The notes beneath the pieces are model-generated. The model saw only the letters and a program-made list of their open reading frames with translations, had not been told where the DNA came from and searched no databases. The position numbers and the translations under genes are program-made. A stretch of 64,000 nt of DNA from Phenylobacterium koreense. Lineage in GTDB: Bacteria; Pseudomonadota; Alphaproteobacteria; Caulobacterales; Caulobacteraceae. This document shows, piece after piece, positions 7,681 to 16,638 of this stretch. The stretch covers positions 1,674,001 through 1,738,000 of the forward strand of contig NZ_JBEPLU010000001.1 of NCBI RefSeq assembly GCF_040545335.1, read 5' to 3'. The first letter of the stretch is position 1. Each line of letters begins with the position of its first letter.

Positions 7681-10533
7681 TCAGTGCGCGTCGTCCCAGT
7701 TCGTCGCCGCCCGCGCCTCGACCACCAGCGGCACCGACAGCGACACCGCCGGCTCGGCCGCTCGCTCCATGATCTTCTTGACCACCGCGATGGTGGCGTC
7801 GGCCTCGGCTTCCGTCGCCTCGAACACCAGTTCGTCGTGCACCTGCAGCAGCATGCGGGTCGAAAGCCCCGCCTCGCGCAGGGCCGCCGGCATCCGGATC
7901 ATCGCCCGGCGCATGACGTCCGCCGCCGCGCCCTGGATCGGCGCGTTGATCGCCGCCCGGTCGCCGAAGGCCCGCTCGGCCGCCGACTTCGACTTCACCG
8001 CCGGGATGTGCACCTTACGCCCGAAGATGGTGGTCACGAAGCCCTGGGTCCGGGCCATCTGCTTGGTACGGTCCATATAGGCCCGGATGCCGGGGAAGCG
8101 CTCGAAATAGGTCTTGATGTAGGCGCCGGCCTCGTCCTGCGGGATCGAGAGCTGGTTGGCCAGGCCGAATGCCGAGATCCCGTAGACGATGCCGAAGTTG
8201 ATCGCCTTGGCCCGGCGGCGGGTTTCGGCCGGCATGCCCTCGATCGGCACGCCGAACATCTCCGAGGCGGTGGCCGCGTGAATGTCGTGGCCCTCGGCGA
8301 AGGCGCGCTTGAGCTGCGGGATGTCGCCGACATGGGCCAGGATCCGCAGTTCGATCTGGCTGTAGTCGGCGCTGATCAGCACATGGCCCGGTTCGGCGAT
8401 GAAGGCCTTGCGAATCCGCCGGCCCTCCTCGGTGCGGATCGGAATGTTCTGGAGGTTGGGGTCGGACGAGGACAGACGCCCGGTCGTCGTCGAGGCCAGC
8501 GCATAGGAAGTATGCACCCGGCCGGTCCGGTCGGCGATCGCCTGGACCAGATTGTCCGTATACGTCCCTTTCAACTTCGAAAGCTGCCGCCAATCCAGCA
8601 GCACCCGCGGCAGCTCGTGCCCCTGGGCCGCCAGATCCTCCAGCATGGAGGCGTCGGTGGAGGCCGCGCCGGTGGCGGTGATCTTGCCCGAGGCCATGCC
8701 CATTTCCTGGAACAGCACCTCGCCGATCTGCTTGGGGCTGCCCAGATTGAACGGCCGGCCAGCCAGGCGATGCGCCTCTATCTCCAACTCGCCCATGCGC
8801 ACCGAGAAGTCGTTGGAGAGCTTGCGCAGGGTGTCGGTGTCGACCTTGATCCCCTCGTTCTCCATTTGGGCCAGCACCGCCGGCATGCCCCGCTCCAGGG
8901 TCTCGTAGACCGTCAGCAGGCCTTCCCTGGCCAGGCGCGGGCGAAGCAGCTCGTAGAGCCGCAGGGTGACGTCGGCGTCCTCGGCCGCATAGCAGGTCGC
9001 CGGTTCCAGCGGCACGTGCTTGAAGCTCTTCTGCGACTTGCCGGTCCCGGTCACCGACGAGAACTTGATCGGCTCGTGCTCCAGCCAGCGCTTGGAGAGC
9101 TCGTCCATGCCGTGGCTCTTGTGGAGGCCCGCCTCCAGCGCATAGCTGATCAGCATGGTGTCTTCGATCGGCGCCACCGCCACGCCGTGGCGCGACAGCA
9201 CCGCCATGTCGTACTTGGCGTTCTGGGCGACCTTCAGGACGGTCGGGTCCTCCAGCAGCGGCTTGAGCCGTGCGACGACCTCGTCGACCGTGAGCTGCTC
9301 GATTGCCTCCGGCGCCTCGAACTCCAGGCCGCCGTTGCTTTCGTTCTCGTGGCCGACCGGAATATAGCAAGCCTCGCCCGGCGCCACGGCCAGCGAGATC
9401 CCGCAGAGCGCGGCGTTGGCCGAGGACAGCGCGTCGGTCTCGGTGTCGAAGGCCACGACGCCCGCGGCCTTGGCTCGCACGATCCAGGCGTCCAGGGTCG
9501 GCATGTCGCGCACGCAGACATAGGCGTTGACGTCGATCGCCGCCTGCGGGGGCCTGGCCGGCGCGGCAGCCGGGACCTGCGCGGGGGCGGCTCCGCCGGC
9601 GCCGACCCGCCGGGCCAGGCTCTTGAACTCCATCTCCTCGAGGAAGGCCGAAAGCTCCTCGGGGTTGGGATCGTCGACCACCAGGGCGTCCACCGGTTCG
9701 GGCAACGGCGTGTCACAGTCCAGCCGGACCAGTTCACGCGAGAGGCGGATCTGGTCGGCGAAGGCGATCAGGGTGTCGCGGCGCTTGGGCTGCTTGATTT
9801 CGCCGGCTCGCGCCAGCAGCGTATCGAGGTCGCCGTACTCGTTGATCAGCAGGGCCGCGGTCTTGACCCCGATCCCCGGCGCCCCGGGCACGTTGTCGAC
9901 GGAGTCGCCGCACAGCGCCTGGACGTCGACCACCTTTTCCGGCGGCACCCCGAACTTCTCGATCACCTGCTCGCGGCCGATCTTCAGGTTCTTCATGGTG
10001 TCGAGCATCGAGACCCGGTCGCCGACGAGTTGCATCAGGTCCTTGTCGGACGAGATGATCGTCACCTCGCCGCCGGCGTCGCGGACCTTGCAGGCATAGG
10101 CCGCGATCAGGTCGTCGGCCTCGTAGCCCGGCAGCTCCAGGCACGGCACGCCGAAGGCGCGGGTCGCCCGGCGCATCAGCGGGAACTGCGGGATCAGGTC
10201 CTCGGGCGGCGGCGGCCGGTGGGCCTTGTACTGCTCGTAGAGCTTGTTGCGGAAGGTCTGTTCCGAGTGGTCGAACACCACCGCCAGGTGGGTCGGCGCC
10301 TCGGCCTGGGCCTTCATGTCGACCATCAGCTTCCAGAGCATGTTGCAGAAGCCGCTGATCGCGCCGATCGGCAGTCCGTCCGACTTCCGGGTCAGCGGCG
10401 GCAGGGCGTGATAGGCGCGGAAGATGAAGCCCGATCCGTCCACGAGGAACAGCCGGACCGCCGGCCCATCCTGAGTCGGTTCGCGCGGAATGTCGGAGAG
10501 CGTGGCGGGGGCGTCGAGAGGCGCGTCGGTCAT
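7681..10533 (-). CDS. polA: DNA polymerase I
   Basis: The 950-residue protein is a full three-domain Pol I for Okazaki-fragment processing and repair. The 5'-3' exonuclease domain starts at about residue 28 (LFLVDGSGFIFRAYHALP). The 3'-5' proofreading domain retains its acidic residues (VVAFDTETDAL, AKYDMAVLSRHG, YAAEDADVTLRL). The polymerase domain shows motif A (SADYSQIELRILAH), motif B (RRRAKAINFGIVYG) and motif C (LQVHDELVFE). The C-terminus ends just beside the repeat. The gene is alone on the minus strand and its 5' side abuts a hairpin behind the PEP-mutase gene. Confidence 0.98.
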   Translation of the reverse strand: MTDAPLDAPATLSDIPREPTQDGPAVRLFLVDGSGFIFRAYHALPPLTRKSDGLPIGAISGFCNMLWKLMVDMKAQAEAPTHLAVVFDHSEQTFRNKLYEQYKAHRPPPPEDLIPQFPLMRRATRAFGVPCLELPGYEADDLIAAYACKVRDAGGEVTIISSDKDLMQLVGDRVSMLDTMKNLKIGREQVIEKFGVPPEKVVDVQALCGDSVDNVPGAPGIGVKTAALLINEYGDLDTLLARAGEIKQPKRRDTLIAFADQIRLSRELVRLDCDTPLPEPVDALVVDDPNPEELSAFLEEMEFKSLARRVGAGGAAPAQVPAAAPARPPQAAIDVNAYVCVRDMPTLDAWIVRAKAAGVVAFDTETDALSSANAALCGISLAVAPGEACYIPVGHENESNGGLEFEAPEAIEQLTVDEVVARLKPLLEDPTVLKVAQNAKYDMAVLSRHGVAVAPIEDTMLISYALEAGLHKSHGMDELSKRWLEHEPIKFSSVTGTGKSQKSFKHVPLEPATCYAAEDADVTLRLYELLRPRLAREGLLTVYETLERGMPAVLAQMENEGIKVDTDTLRKLSNDFSVRMGELEIEAHRLAGRPFNLGSPKQIGEVLFQEMGMASGKITATGAASTDASMLEDLAAQGHELPRVLLDWRQLSKLKGTYTDNLVQAIADRTGRVHTSYALASTTTGRLSSSDPNLQNIPIRTEEGRRIRKAFIAEPGHVLISADYSQIELRILAHVGDIPQLKRAFAEGHDIHAATASEMFGVPIEGMPAETRRRAKAINFGIVYGISAFGLANQLSIPQDEAGAYIKTYFERFPGIRAYMDRTKQMARTQGFVTTIFGRKVHIPAVKSKSAAERAFGDRAAINAPIQGAAADVMRRAMIRMPAALREAGLSTRMLLQVHDELVFEATEAEADATIAVVKKIMERAAEPAVSLSVPLVVEARAATNWDDAH

Positions 10534-10597
10534 GGGCGGAAGATAGGGTGTGCGGGGCGCAAGGTCACCCCGCCCCTATCCGCAGGTTTGTGGGCGT

Positions 10598-10618
10598 ATC
10601 GGCAGGAAACCTGCCGAT
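10598..10618 (-). terminator. Hairpin downstream of the PEP-mutase-like gene
   Basis: A perfect 9-bp stem, ATCGGCAGG / CCTGCCGAT, with an AAA triloop starts 7 bp beyond the stop of the minus-strand gene at 10626. There is no clear U-tract on the minus strand, so it may be a weak or Rho-assisted terminator or a transcript-stabilising hairpin. Confidence 0.4.
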
Positions 10619-10625
10619 CGGCGCC

Positions 10626-11408
10626 CTATTGGAAGCGTTTATTGAGGTCCTTCAGCCCCTGCCCCAATCCGGCCAGGGCGCTCGCGTCCCCGTCCTGCAG
10701 ATAACTGCCCATCGCCCGCTCCAGCGCCGCGTAGGCGAGGCGGAACGGCGCCGTGGCCGACGACAGCCGCCGCACGCCCAGGGCCTGCAGCCGCTCGGCG
10801 GTCGGGACGCCGGCCCGGCCCATCACATTGAGCGGCAAGGCGATTTCCCTGGCGAGGGTCTCGATCGTCGCCTCGTCCGCCGGTCCCGGCACGAAGATCC
10901 CGCTCGCGCCCGCCTCCCGATAGGCTTCGGCGCGCTTGAGGGTTTCGGCCAGCGCTTCGTCCCCCTCGCCGCCCCGGAGATAGACGTCGATCCGCGCATT
11001 GATGAACAGGTCCGGCGCCGCCGCTCGCGCCGCGGCGACCTTGCGGGCGTGCAGGTCGGGGCTGCGCGCGCCGTCCTCGAGGTTGACGCCGACAGCCCCT
11101 GCCCCGGCTACGGCCTTGATAAGATTGGCAAGTTCAGGGAGGTCGTCGGTATAGCCGCCCTCGATGTCCGCTGTGAGCGGGACCGAGACGACCCGAGCGA
11201 TCTCGCCGATCGTGGCCAGCAGCGCCGCCCGCGGCAGCACGTCGCCATCGGCATGGCCGTGCGCCCAGGCCACGGCGGCCGAGGAGGTCGCCACCGCCTT
11301 GGCGCCGGCGTCGGCCATCAGGGCCGCGCTGGCGGCGTCCCAGGCGTTGGGCAGCACGAGGACCCGCGGTCCCTCATGCAGTTTGCGGAATAGTTCGGCT
11401 TGGCTCAT
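10626..11408 (-). CDS. Isocitrate lyase / phosphoenolpyruvate mutase family protein
   Basis: The 260-residue TIM-barrel protein belongs to the PEP mutase/isocitrate lyase superfamily. The N-terminal VLPNAWDAASAALMADAGAKAVATSS matches the substrate-loop end of the family. The conserved magnesium-site region appears as TADIEGGYTD, and VNLEDGA follows with the expected acidic residues. The family's usual catalytic loop Cys (KKCGH in lyases) is not seen, so this is the broad uncharacterised subgroup (often annotated carboxyvinyl-carboxyphosphonate mutase-like). The substrate is unknown and neighbours give no clue. Confidence 0.85.
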   Translation of the reverse strand: MSQAELFRKLHEGPRVLVLPNAWDAASAALMADAGAKAVATSSAAVAWAHGHADGDVLPRAALLATIGEIARVVSVPLTADIEGGYTDDLPELANLIKAVAGAGAVGVNLEDGARSPDLHARKVAAARAAAPDLFINARIDVYLRGGEGDEALAETLKRAEAYREAGASGIFVPGPADEATIETLAREIALPLNVMGRAGVPTAERLQALGVRRLSSATAPFRLAYAALERAMGSYLQDGDASALAGLGQGLKDLNKRFQ

Positions 11409-11479
11409 CGGCGCCTCCTGTCCTCTTGAGGACGATATAGGCGCCGGCCTTGTGACACGCTGGCGGAATTCGGCCGCGG

Positions 11480-11785
11480 TCAGTGACCGTGCGGACCTTC
11501 GTAGACGCCAGGCGCCAGGCGCTCGTCCTCGGGCCCCTCAGTGCCGTCGGCCAGCACGAAACGGCGATCGCAATAGGGGCATTCGACGAAATCGGCCTCG
11601 CCCATCTCCAGCCAGACGCGCGGGTGGCCCAGGGCCCCGCCGACGCCGTCGCAGGCCACACGGCCGGAGCGGACCACAACCACCTCGGACGGCGGCAGAT
11701 CGGTCGTATTGGCCGACTTGGCCGGCATCGGCTCCAGTTGCGAGGAACGGCCTTGATCGGGGACCGGGGCTTTATTGCTGGCCAT
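11480..11785 (-). CDS. Zinc-finger domain protein (NDUFS6-type)
   Basis: The 101-residue protein has the small zinc-binding domain shared with the mitochondrial complex I accessory subunit NDUFS6: ACDGVGGALGHPRVWLEM followed by FVECPYCDRRF. The ligands would be Cys (CDG), His (GHP) and the CPYC pair. Alphaproteobacterial homologues are known as candidate complex I assembly or accessory factors. The first 40 residues are low-complexity and probably disordered. The gene stands alone between the PEP-mutase gene and a divergent ABC ATPase. Confidence 0.85.
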   Translation of the reverse strand: MASNKAPVPDQGRSSQLEPMPAKSANTTDLPPSEVVVVRSGRVACDGVGGALGHPRVWLEMGEADFVECPYCDRRFVLADGTEGPEDERLAPGVYEGPHGH

Positions 11786-11889
11786 GGGTATGCTCTCCGG
11801 CGGCGGAAGCTTGGCGGACGCGCCGCACGGGCCTAGGTATGCGACGGGGGCTTAGCCCGTCAATGCACGCGCCGGACACAAAGAGACGC

Positions 11890-12828
11890 ATGACCCTACC
11901 TGAGTTCGCGATCGAGGCCGAAGGCGTCGTCAAGATCTACCCGGCGACCAAGACGGCGCCTGAAATGCACGCCCTGCGCGGACTCGACCTGAAGATTCCG
12001 CGCGGCTCGATCTTCGGCCTGCTCGGTCCCAACGGCGCGGGCAAGTCGACCTTCATCAACACCCTGGCCGGCCTCACCAAGAAGACCAGCGGCAAGGTCC
12101 GCATCTGGGACCGCGACATCGACGAGCGCCCCCGCGACGCCCGCGCCGCGATCGGCGTGGTGCCGCAGGAGATCTCCGCCGACCCGTTCTTCACCCCGCG
12201 CGAGTCCCTGGAGGTCCAGGCCGGCATGTACGGCGTGCCGGCCGCCGAGCGGCGGACCATGGAGCTGCTCAACGCCCTGGGCCTCGGCGACAAGGCCGAA
12301 GCCTATGTCCGCCAGCTTTCCGGCGGCATGAAGCGGCGGCTGATGGTGGCCAAGGCGATGGTGCACAACCCGCCGGTGCTGATCCTCGACGAACCGACCG
12401 CCGGGGTCGACGTCGAGCTACGCCGCCAGCTCTGGTCTTATGTGCTCGAGCTGAACCGCAAGGGCGTCACCATCGTCCTGACCACGCACTATCTCGAGGA
12501 AGCCCAGGAGCTCTGCGACCAGATCGCCATCGTCAATCGCGGCGAGGTCGTGGCCTGCGAGCCAACCTCCACCCTGTTGCGCCGCCTCGACACCCGCAAC
12601 GTCGTGGTGACCCCCGCCGAACCCCTGCTGGTCGCGCCCCAGCTCCCGGGCTTCGAGACCAGGCCCCGCGCCGGCGGCGCATTCCAGGTCACCTACAGGA
12701 CCGGTGAATCCAGCGTCGAACAGGTGCTGGCGGCGGTTCGCGCCACCGGCCTGCACATCAAGGACATCGCCACCGAGGACCCCGATCTCGAGGACGTCTT
12801 CGTCTCATTGACCAGCAACGCCGCCTGA
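11890..12828 (+). CDS. ABC transporter ATP-binding protein (ABC-2 exporter type)
   Basis: The 312-residue ATPase has Walker [12 protein letters not shown]-loop VVPQE, signature LSGGMKRRL, Walker [12 protein letters not shown] and the H-loop [10 protein letters not shown]. The C-terminal 80 residues form the regulatory extension of YadG/CcmA-type drug or polysaccharide exporters. No permease gene is adjacent; a paralogue with the same [14 protein letters not shown] string lies at 27579-28505 with its own permease, which this subunit might share. Start ATG 11890 is preferred; in-frame ATG 11863 would add nine residues. tRNA-Arg follows. Confidence 0.9.
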   Translation: MTLPEFAIEAEGVVKIYPATKTAPEMHALRGLDLKIPRGSIFGLLGPNGAGKSTFINTLAGLTKKTSGKVRIWDRDIDERPRDARAAIGVVPQEISADPFFTPRESLEVQAGMYGVPAAERRTMELLNALGLGDKAEAYVRQLSGGMKRRLMVAKAMVHNPPVLILDEPTAGVDVELRRQLWSYVLELNRKGVTIVLTTHYLEEAQELCDQIAIVNRGEVVACEPTSTLLRRLDTRNVVVTPAEPLLVAPQLPGFETRPRAGGAFQVTYRTGESSVEQVLAAVRATGLHIKDIATEDPDLEDVFVSLTSNAA

Positions 12829-12876
12829 CCCTTCCGTTTCGTCTCGGTTTCGGTTAGACAGCGCAACTCTCCAGAT

Positions 12877-12953
12877 GCACCCGTAGCTCAGCTGGATAGA
12901 GCGTTGCCCTCCGAAGGCAAAGGTCACACGTTCGAATCGTGTCGGGTGCGCCA
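12877..12953 (+). tRNA. tRNA-Arg (anticodon CCG)
   Basis: The 77-nt cloverleaf has acceptor arms GCACCCG / CGGGTGC, discriminator G and encoded CCA (12951-12953). The D-arm contains TAGCTCAGCTGGATAGAGC, and the anticodon stem TTGCC/GGCAA encloses the loop CTCCGAA with anticodon CCG at 12911-12913. The T-arm carries the usual GTTCGAATC. It reads the Arg codon CGG, frequent in this high-GC genome. Confidence 0.97.
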
Positions 12954-13050
12954 TTCTCCCTTCAGATCTTGGCCGCTTTGGTCGGCGGCGCCGAAGCCGC
13001 TCTCCGACGGCGTTAGCAGCGGGCCGGAGCCGGCGCGGCCGGCGCTCTGA

Positions 13051-13497
13051 TCATGCGCCTGGCCATAGATAGCGCAGAAGCGCGCCGTCCGATGGCTGGG
13101 GTTGGAAGCCGGCGGCCTCGAAGATGCGGATGCTGGCGGCGTTCTGCGGCTTGATCTCGGCCTCGACCGCCGTCGCCGGCTGCGCCTGGCCGAACAGTTC
13201 GAGGGCGCGTTTCAGGATCGGCACGGCCAGGCCCCGGCCCCGCGCCTCGGGAGCGAGATTGATATTGGCCTCCCATCGCCCGCCATCCTCGTCGAACCGG
13301 ACCATGCCTAGCTTTTGGCCCTCGGCCTCGGCGATCAGCAGCACCCGCCGCGGATCCTCCGCCGCCCGGACGAACCAGGCCAGGTGAGCGGGCTCCTCGA
13401 TCATCGAGCCGTCCCGAGACATCGACCGGGTCAGGGGATCATTGCGCCAACGCAGGACGTCGAGGGCGTCCTGCGAGGTCGCGCGGCGGATATGCAA
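13051..13497 (-). CDS. GNAT-family N-acetyltransferase (PseH-like)
   Basis: The 148-residue protein has the GNAT core: ANINLAPEARGRGLAVPIL with the R/Q-x-x-G-x-G/A acetyl-CoA loop, then NAASIRIFEAAGF. The N-terminal VLRWRNDPLTRSMSR, followed by an EEPAHLAWF stretch, resembles the amino-sugar acetyltransferases of pseudaminic acid synthesis (PseH/FlmH), and pseB-pseC lie 5 kb away; this link is inference. A TTG start at 13497 with upstream AGGAT is preferred. The ATG at 13602 would translate straight through the terminator hairpin of the next gene, which is unlikely. Confidence 0.75.
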   Translation of the reverse strand: MHIRRATSQDALDVLRWRNDPLTRSMSRDGSMIEEPAHLAWFVRAAEDPRRVLLIAEAEGQKLGMVRFDEDGGRWEANINLAPEARGRGLAVPILKRALELFGQAQPATAVEAEIKPQNAASIRIFEAAGFQPQPSDGALLRYLWPGA

Positions 13498-13562
13498 GGG
13501 GACATCCTGTCGAGGCCGATGGAAGGAGCAAGCTGCCGCTTCCACCGCTGGCCGGCAAGCAG

Positions 13563-13598
13563 GCAAAGAAAAAGCCGGCGGGGAAACCCGCCGGCTTT
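13563..13598 (-). terminator. Rho-independent terminator of the PEP-CTERM gene
   Basis: A perfect 12-bp GC-rich stem (arms 13571-13582 and 13587-13598) closes a 4-nt loop. On the minus strand it is followed by a TTTTTCTTT run. It lies 22 bp past the stop codon of the minus-strand gene ending at 13621, the ideal position and orientation. Confidence 0.93.
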
Positions 13599-13620
13599 CC
13601 AAGTCGATCGCCGTTGGCGC

Positions 13621-14247
13621 TTAGGCCGCGGCGAAGGCCGTACGGCGACGGCGAAGAGCCGTGCCAGCCAGGCCGAAGCCAGCGATCATCATGGCCCAGG
13701 TGGCCGGTTCCGGAACCGCCGAACCGCTGATGTCGTCAATTTCGAAGGAGTTCTGCGACGAGGCGAAGGTCAGACCGGTGATGGATTCGCCGGCGCCCAC
13801 GGTCGCGAAGAACACGCCGTTGTTCGACGGGTTGCTCTGGTCGCCGCCGCCCGGGTTGCCGATGACGACTTCGTCACCGCCGCTCCAGTGGATGGTCAGC
13901 GTGTTGTAGCTGTCGACCGAACCCCAGTTGAAGCTGATGCTGCGCATCAGGCTGTCGAAGGTGATCGTCGCACTGCCGCCCGCCAGCACGTCCAGATAGT
14001 TGCCGCCCGGGATCGAGAACGGGTTCTGGGCGCCGTCGCCGTCGGTCGTGCTCTGGATCTTGGTATTCACATAGCCAGGATCCAGAACGCCAAGGTTCCC
14101 GTCAGTGAAATCATAGAGCAGGGTATCGGTACCGATCGGCGCGTCTCCGCCCGGGATGAAACCGGTAACGATTGCGGCGTTCGCCGAACCCGCAATCGCA
14201 AAACTGGCCACAGCGGCTGCAATCGCCGCCTTCACAAGCTTATTCAT
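13621..14247 (-). CDS. PEP-CTERM sorting domain protein (PEPxxWA variant)
   Basis: The 208-residue exported protein has an N-terminal signal peptide (about residues 1-24, cleavage after SANA) and a beta-rich, Gly/Ser/Asn-rich middle with no cysteine. The C-terminal tripartite sorting signal is VPEPATWAMMIAGFGLAGTA, then RRRR. This is the PEPxxWA form common in Caulobacterales and sphingomonads, recognised by an exosortase that cleaves and anchors or exports the protein, often with exopolysaccharide production. No exosortase gene is in the window. The gene is monocistronic, with its own terminator and a long AT-richer upstream gap. Confidence 0.93.
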   Translation of the reverse strand: MNKLVKAAIAAAVASFAIAGSANAAIVTGFIPGGDAPIGTDTLLYDFTDGNLGVLDPGYVNTKIQSTTDGDGAQNPFSIPGGNYLDVLAGGSATITFDSLMRSISFNWGSVDSYNTLTIHWSGGDEVVIGNPGGGDQSNPSNNGVFFATVGAGESITGLTFASSQNSFEIDDISGSAVPEPATWAMMIAGFGLAGTALRRRRTAFAAA

Positions 14248-14707
14248 AGGGTTAGCCCCTCACCGCGTTTACTGGCGGTCGCCGAGCGCCACCGCCTTCA
14301 ATATCGCTGATACGCCAACTTCGCCTTTAAGTAAATATCAACCATATCTGGCACGGACAGATTTTCGCCACATCGTCAAGATGACGCCGAGTCACAATCC
14401 TCCCCGCCGAACAACCTATGCCGTATAGAGAACGTATTATTCCCCCGAGGCGCGAATAACGCCGATGGAACAAGTAAACCCGCAGATCGAATCTACCGCG
14501 AGTGGCGCGGCTCAACCGTGAGCCTGACGATCGTCGCAGGAAAATAAAAGTCTGCAGCGACGCTTGAGGAAGCTGGGGTTCGGGCCAGCTTCGGTCACTT
14601 TTTAACCATGTGCCGCCCGCCACAAGGCGAAGCTTCGCTTCAAGTAAAAGTCCAACTTACTGTCCAGCTTGCTAGAAGAGCTCGCGCGGCCCTCCGAAAC
14701 AGCAGCG
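14248..14707. other. 460-bp gene-free region, AT-richer than its surroundings
   Basis: I see no credible gene. The side near 14248 must hold the promoter and ribosome binding site (GAGGGG) of the PEP-CTERM gene. The middle has an 8-bp hairpin GAAGCTGG / CCAGCTTC (14569-14592) followed on the plus strand by GGTCAC and TTTTT, which could stop antisense transcription; on the minus strand it could end the 15517-14708 operon. A 12-bp perfect palindrome, GCGAAGCTTCGC (14627-14638), and a pair of GTCCA direct repeats (14650 and 14662) lie next to the DUF3445 stop. Confidence 0.6.
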
Positions 14708-15517
14708 CTAGAGGCCCTGCCTATGCAGGAAGGCCTCGACCAGCTCGTCATAGAGCTCCAGCCGCTTGTAGGCGCGGAAGTCCGACGGAGCGGTCCGCCA
14801 GGCCCTGGCGAAGGCCGCAAGCCGTTCGGGTTCGCCGATCAGATCATCCAGGGGATGCAGCCAGACCCGGATCGTGAAAAGCGCCCCGCCCGTGCGAGGC
14901 AACCGGCGCAGGGTCTGGCGCTCGACCCGAATGAACAGTTCGCGCCCCGCCGCCTCACCGGAGATGGCGACGATCCGGGCCCGCATCGGCGCCGCGTCCG
15001 GCATAAAGGGCTCCGCGGAGTTGGCCACACTCCAGTTGCGCCGCTCGAGGACAAGGCCCGGGCGCAGGCCGTCGAAGATCCGCACCACGCGGCTCAGGAA
15101 CCGCTCGGCGAAACCGTTGACCGGCTGGTGGATCTGGGCGAGCGGCCGGCCGAGCACCTCTGGAACGGAAAAGAAGGTCGGCGCGGAAAGGGAGATCGCC
15201 GAGACGGCCCAGCCCTCGTCGCCTCGCTCCATCAGCACTAGGTCGTCGGCCACCCGCCTCGCGGCGGCGTAGAGCGGCGGCAGCTCCGTCTTCGGAGCCG
15301 GGCCGCAGACCGCCTCAACGAGTTCCAGCACCTCTTCCTGGCCCGGCCGCGAGCCCGGCGTCTCGCCCCAGACGATGTCGCGGCGCGCAGCGTAGAGCGG
15401 GTCCTTCCGCGCCGCTGGATCGGCCTCGCCCCCTTCCAGCCAGGCGGCTTCCGCGATCGGCTTCAGCCCGATGGCGAAGTCCACGGCCTCTGCATAGGGA
15501 GCATGGCGGATGGTCAT
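14708..15517 (-). CDS. DUF3445 / heme-dependent oxidative N-demethylase family protein
   Basis: The 269-residue protein matches the DUF3445 family, whose characterised relatives are heme-dependent oxidative N-demethylases acting on small amines. Recognisable conserved strings are LAQIHQPVNGFAERF, VRIFDGLRPGLV, RRNWSVANS and RVERQTLRRLPRTG. The His of IHQP and the Arg pair of the RxxRQTL region are candidate heme/substrate residues. There is no signal peptide, so it acts in the cytoplasm. Its start overlaps the stop of the upstream VanZ-like gene (ATGA), so the two form a small operon. The substrate is unknown. Confidence 0.85.
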   Translation of the reverse strand: MTIRHAPYAEAVDFAIGLKPIAEAAWLEGGEADPAARKDPLYAARRDIVWGETPGSRPGQEEVLELVEAVCGPAPKTELPPLYAAARRVADDLVLMERGDEGWAVSAISLSAPTFFSVPEVLGRPLAQIHQPVNGFAERFLSRVVRIFDGLRPGLVLERRNWSVANSAEPFMPDAAPMRARIVAISGEAAGRELFIRVERQTLRRLPRTGGALFTIRVWLHPLDDLIGEPERLAAFARAWRTAPSDFRAYKRLELYDELVEAFLHRQGL

Positions 15518-15909
15518 CTCGGCTTGAACCGCCTGGCGATGGCCCAGACTATCACACCGACGCCCACGCCGATCGCATCGGCCAGAGCGTCGCGCCAGTC
15601 GCCCTGGCGGCCATAGGGCATCAGGCCCTGGGCGATCTCGATCGCAATCCCAAGGGCCAGCACCGCCGCCGCCACGACCCAGCGCCGGTGCGTCGACATC
15701 AAGAGGCCGATCACCACCAGCAGGCCGAAGGCTATCGAATGGGCCGCCTTGTCCCAGAACATCTCCGAACCGGGCACGTCCTGATTGGGCGCCAGGGTCA
15801 CGTAGAGGATGACCGCCACCGCCGAGAGGAAGACGCCGAGGCGAAGCGGGCGGGGGATGAAGGAGAAGAACGGGCGCATCTCCTTTGCATAGCCGCCGCC
15901 CTCGATCAC
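15514..15909 (-). CDS. VanZ-like membrane protein
   Basis: The 131-residue protein has four hydrophobic segments and the VanZ-family motif [15 protein letters not shown], plus [21 protein letters not shown], with the conserved Asp/His and the GRxGDWxDxxAD signature before the last span. The family is widespread; teicoplanin resistance is known for the founding member only. The GTG start at 15909 has an AAAGG ribosome binding site 7 nt upstream; ATG 15879 is an alternative. It is co-translated with the DUF3445 gene and divergent from the HAD gene. Confidence 0.85.
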   Translation of the reverse strand: MIEGGGYAKEMRPFFSFIPRPLRLGVFLSAVAVILYVTLAPNQDVPGSEMFWDKAAHSIAFGLLVVIGLLMSTHRRWVVAAAVLALGIAIEIAQGLMPYGRQGDWRDALADAIGVGVGVIVWAIARRFKPR

Positions 15910-15975
15910 GGCGAGCCTTTCAAAGTCGGCCCGCGGCCATTAGCTTCCGCGAGGTTTTCAAATACGGATTTAGTC

Positions 15976-16638
15976 ATGACGGTCGAAGCGGTGATCTGGG
16001 ATTTCGGCGGGGTGTTCACCTCCTCGCCCTTCGAGGCGTTCAACCGCTACGAAACCGAAAAAGGGATTCCCCGCGACCTGATCCGCAAGGTCAACGCGAC
16101 CAACCCGGACAGCAACGCCTGGGCGCTGTTCGAGCGCAACGAGATCGACGCCAAGGGCTTCGACGAGCTGTTCCTGGCGGAATCGACGGCCCTGGGTCAC
16201 CCGGTTCCCGGCAAGGACATCCTGCCGCTGCTGTCGGGCGTCGTCCGCCCGCGGATGGTGGAAGCCCTGAAGACCTGCAAGCTGCACTTCAAGGTCGGCT
16301 GCATCACCAACAACATGGTCAGCCATCACAGCCCGGGCGCGGACAAGCCGCAGCGGGCGGCTGGCGCCATGGGCCAGATCATGCCGCTGTTCGACCACAT
16401 CATCGAAAGCTCCAAGGCGGGCGTACGCAAGCCCGACCCCAAGATCTACCTGATGATGTGCGAGGCGCTTTCGGTGAAGCCGGACGCCTGCGTCTACCTC
16501 GACGACCTGGGCATCAACTGCAAGCCGGCCGCGATGCTGGGCATGCGCGCCATCAAGGTCGTGGACGTCGACCAGACCCTGGCGGAGCTGTCGGCCGCCA
16601 CCGGCCTCGTCTTCGGCGACGAAGAGGCGGTGGCGTGA
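15976..16638 (+). CDS. HAD-family hydrolase (HAD-IA subclass)
   Basis: The 220-residue protein has HAD motif I in [13 protein letters not shown], motif II in GCITNNM, the motif III lysine in [12 protein letters not shown] and motif IV in [13 protein letters not shown]. Motif I reads D-F-G rather than D-x-D; the second Asp is also replaced in other members such as YihX, so hydrolase activity is possible but not assured. The arrangement resembles the HAD domain of ACAD10 and soluble epoxide hydrolase. It overlaps phhB by a GTGA junction. Confidence 0.85.
   Translation: MTVEAVIWDFGGVFTSSPFEAFNRYETEKGIPRDLIRKVNATNPDSNAWALFERNEIDAKGFDELFLAESTALGHPVPGKDILPLLSGVVRPRMVEALKTCKLHFKVGCITNNMVSHHSPGADKPQRAAGAMGQIMPLFDHIIESSKAGVRKPDPKIYLMMCEALSVKPDACVYLDDLGINCKPAAMLGMRAIKVVDVDQTLAELSAATGLVFGDEEAVA

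Noticed and set aside
7621..10704. A 1027-codon plus-strand open frame opposite polA
   Set aside because: It is entirely antisense to a complete DNA polymerase I with all motifs; long antisense frames are expected in high-GC DNA, and the translation is His/Arg/Gly-rich without domains.
13498..13602. N-terminal extension of the GNAT protein from ATG 13602
   Set aside because: The extension would translate the terminator hairpin of the PEP-CTERM gene and encodes nothing GNAT-like; a TTG at 13497 fits better.
14569..14603. Plus-strand intrinsic terminator
   Set aside because: Hairpin plus TTTTT exists, but there is no plus-strand gene upstream and the run starts 6 nt after the stem; listed only as part of the gap.
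14327..14623. 98-codon minus-strand ORF in the 14248-14707 gap
   Set aside because: Composition is unlike neighbouring proteins, there is no ribosome binding site of note, and the region is AT-richer non-coding DNA.
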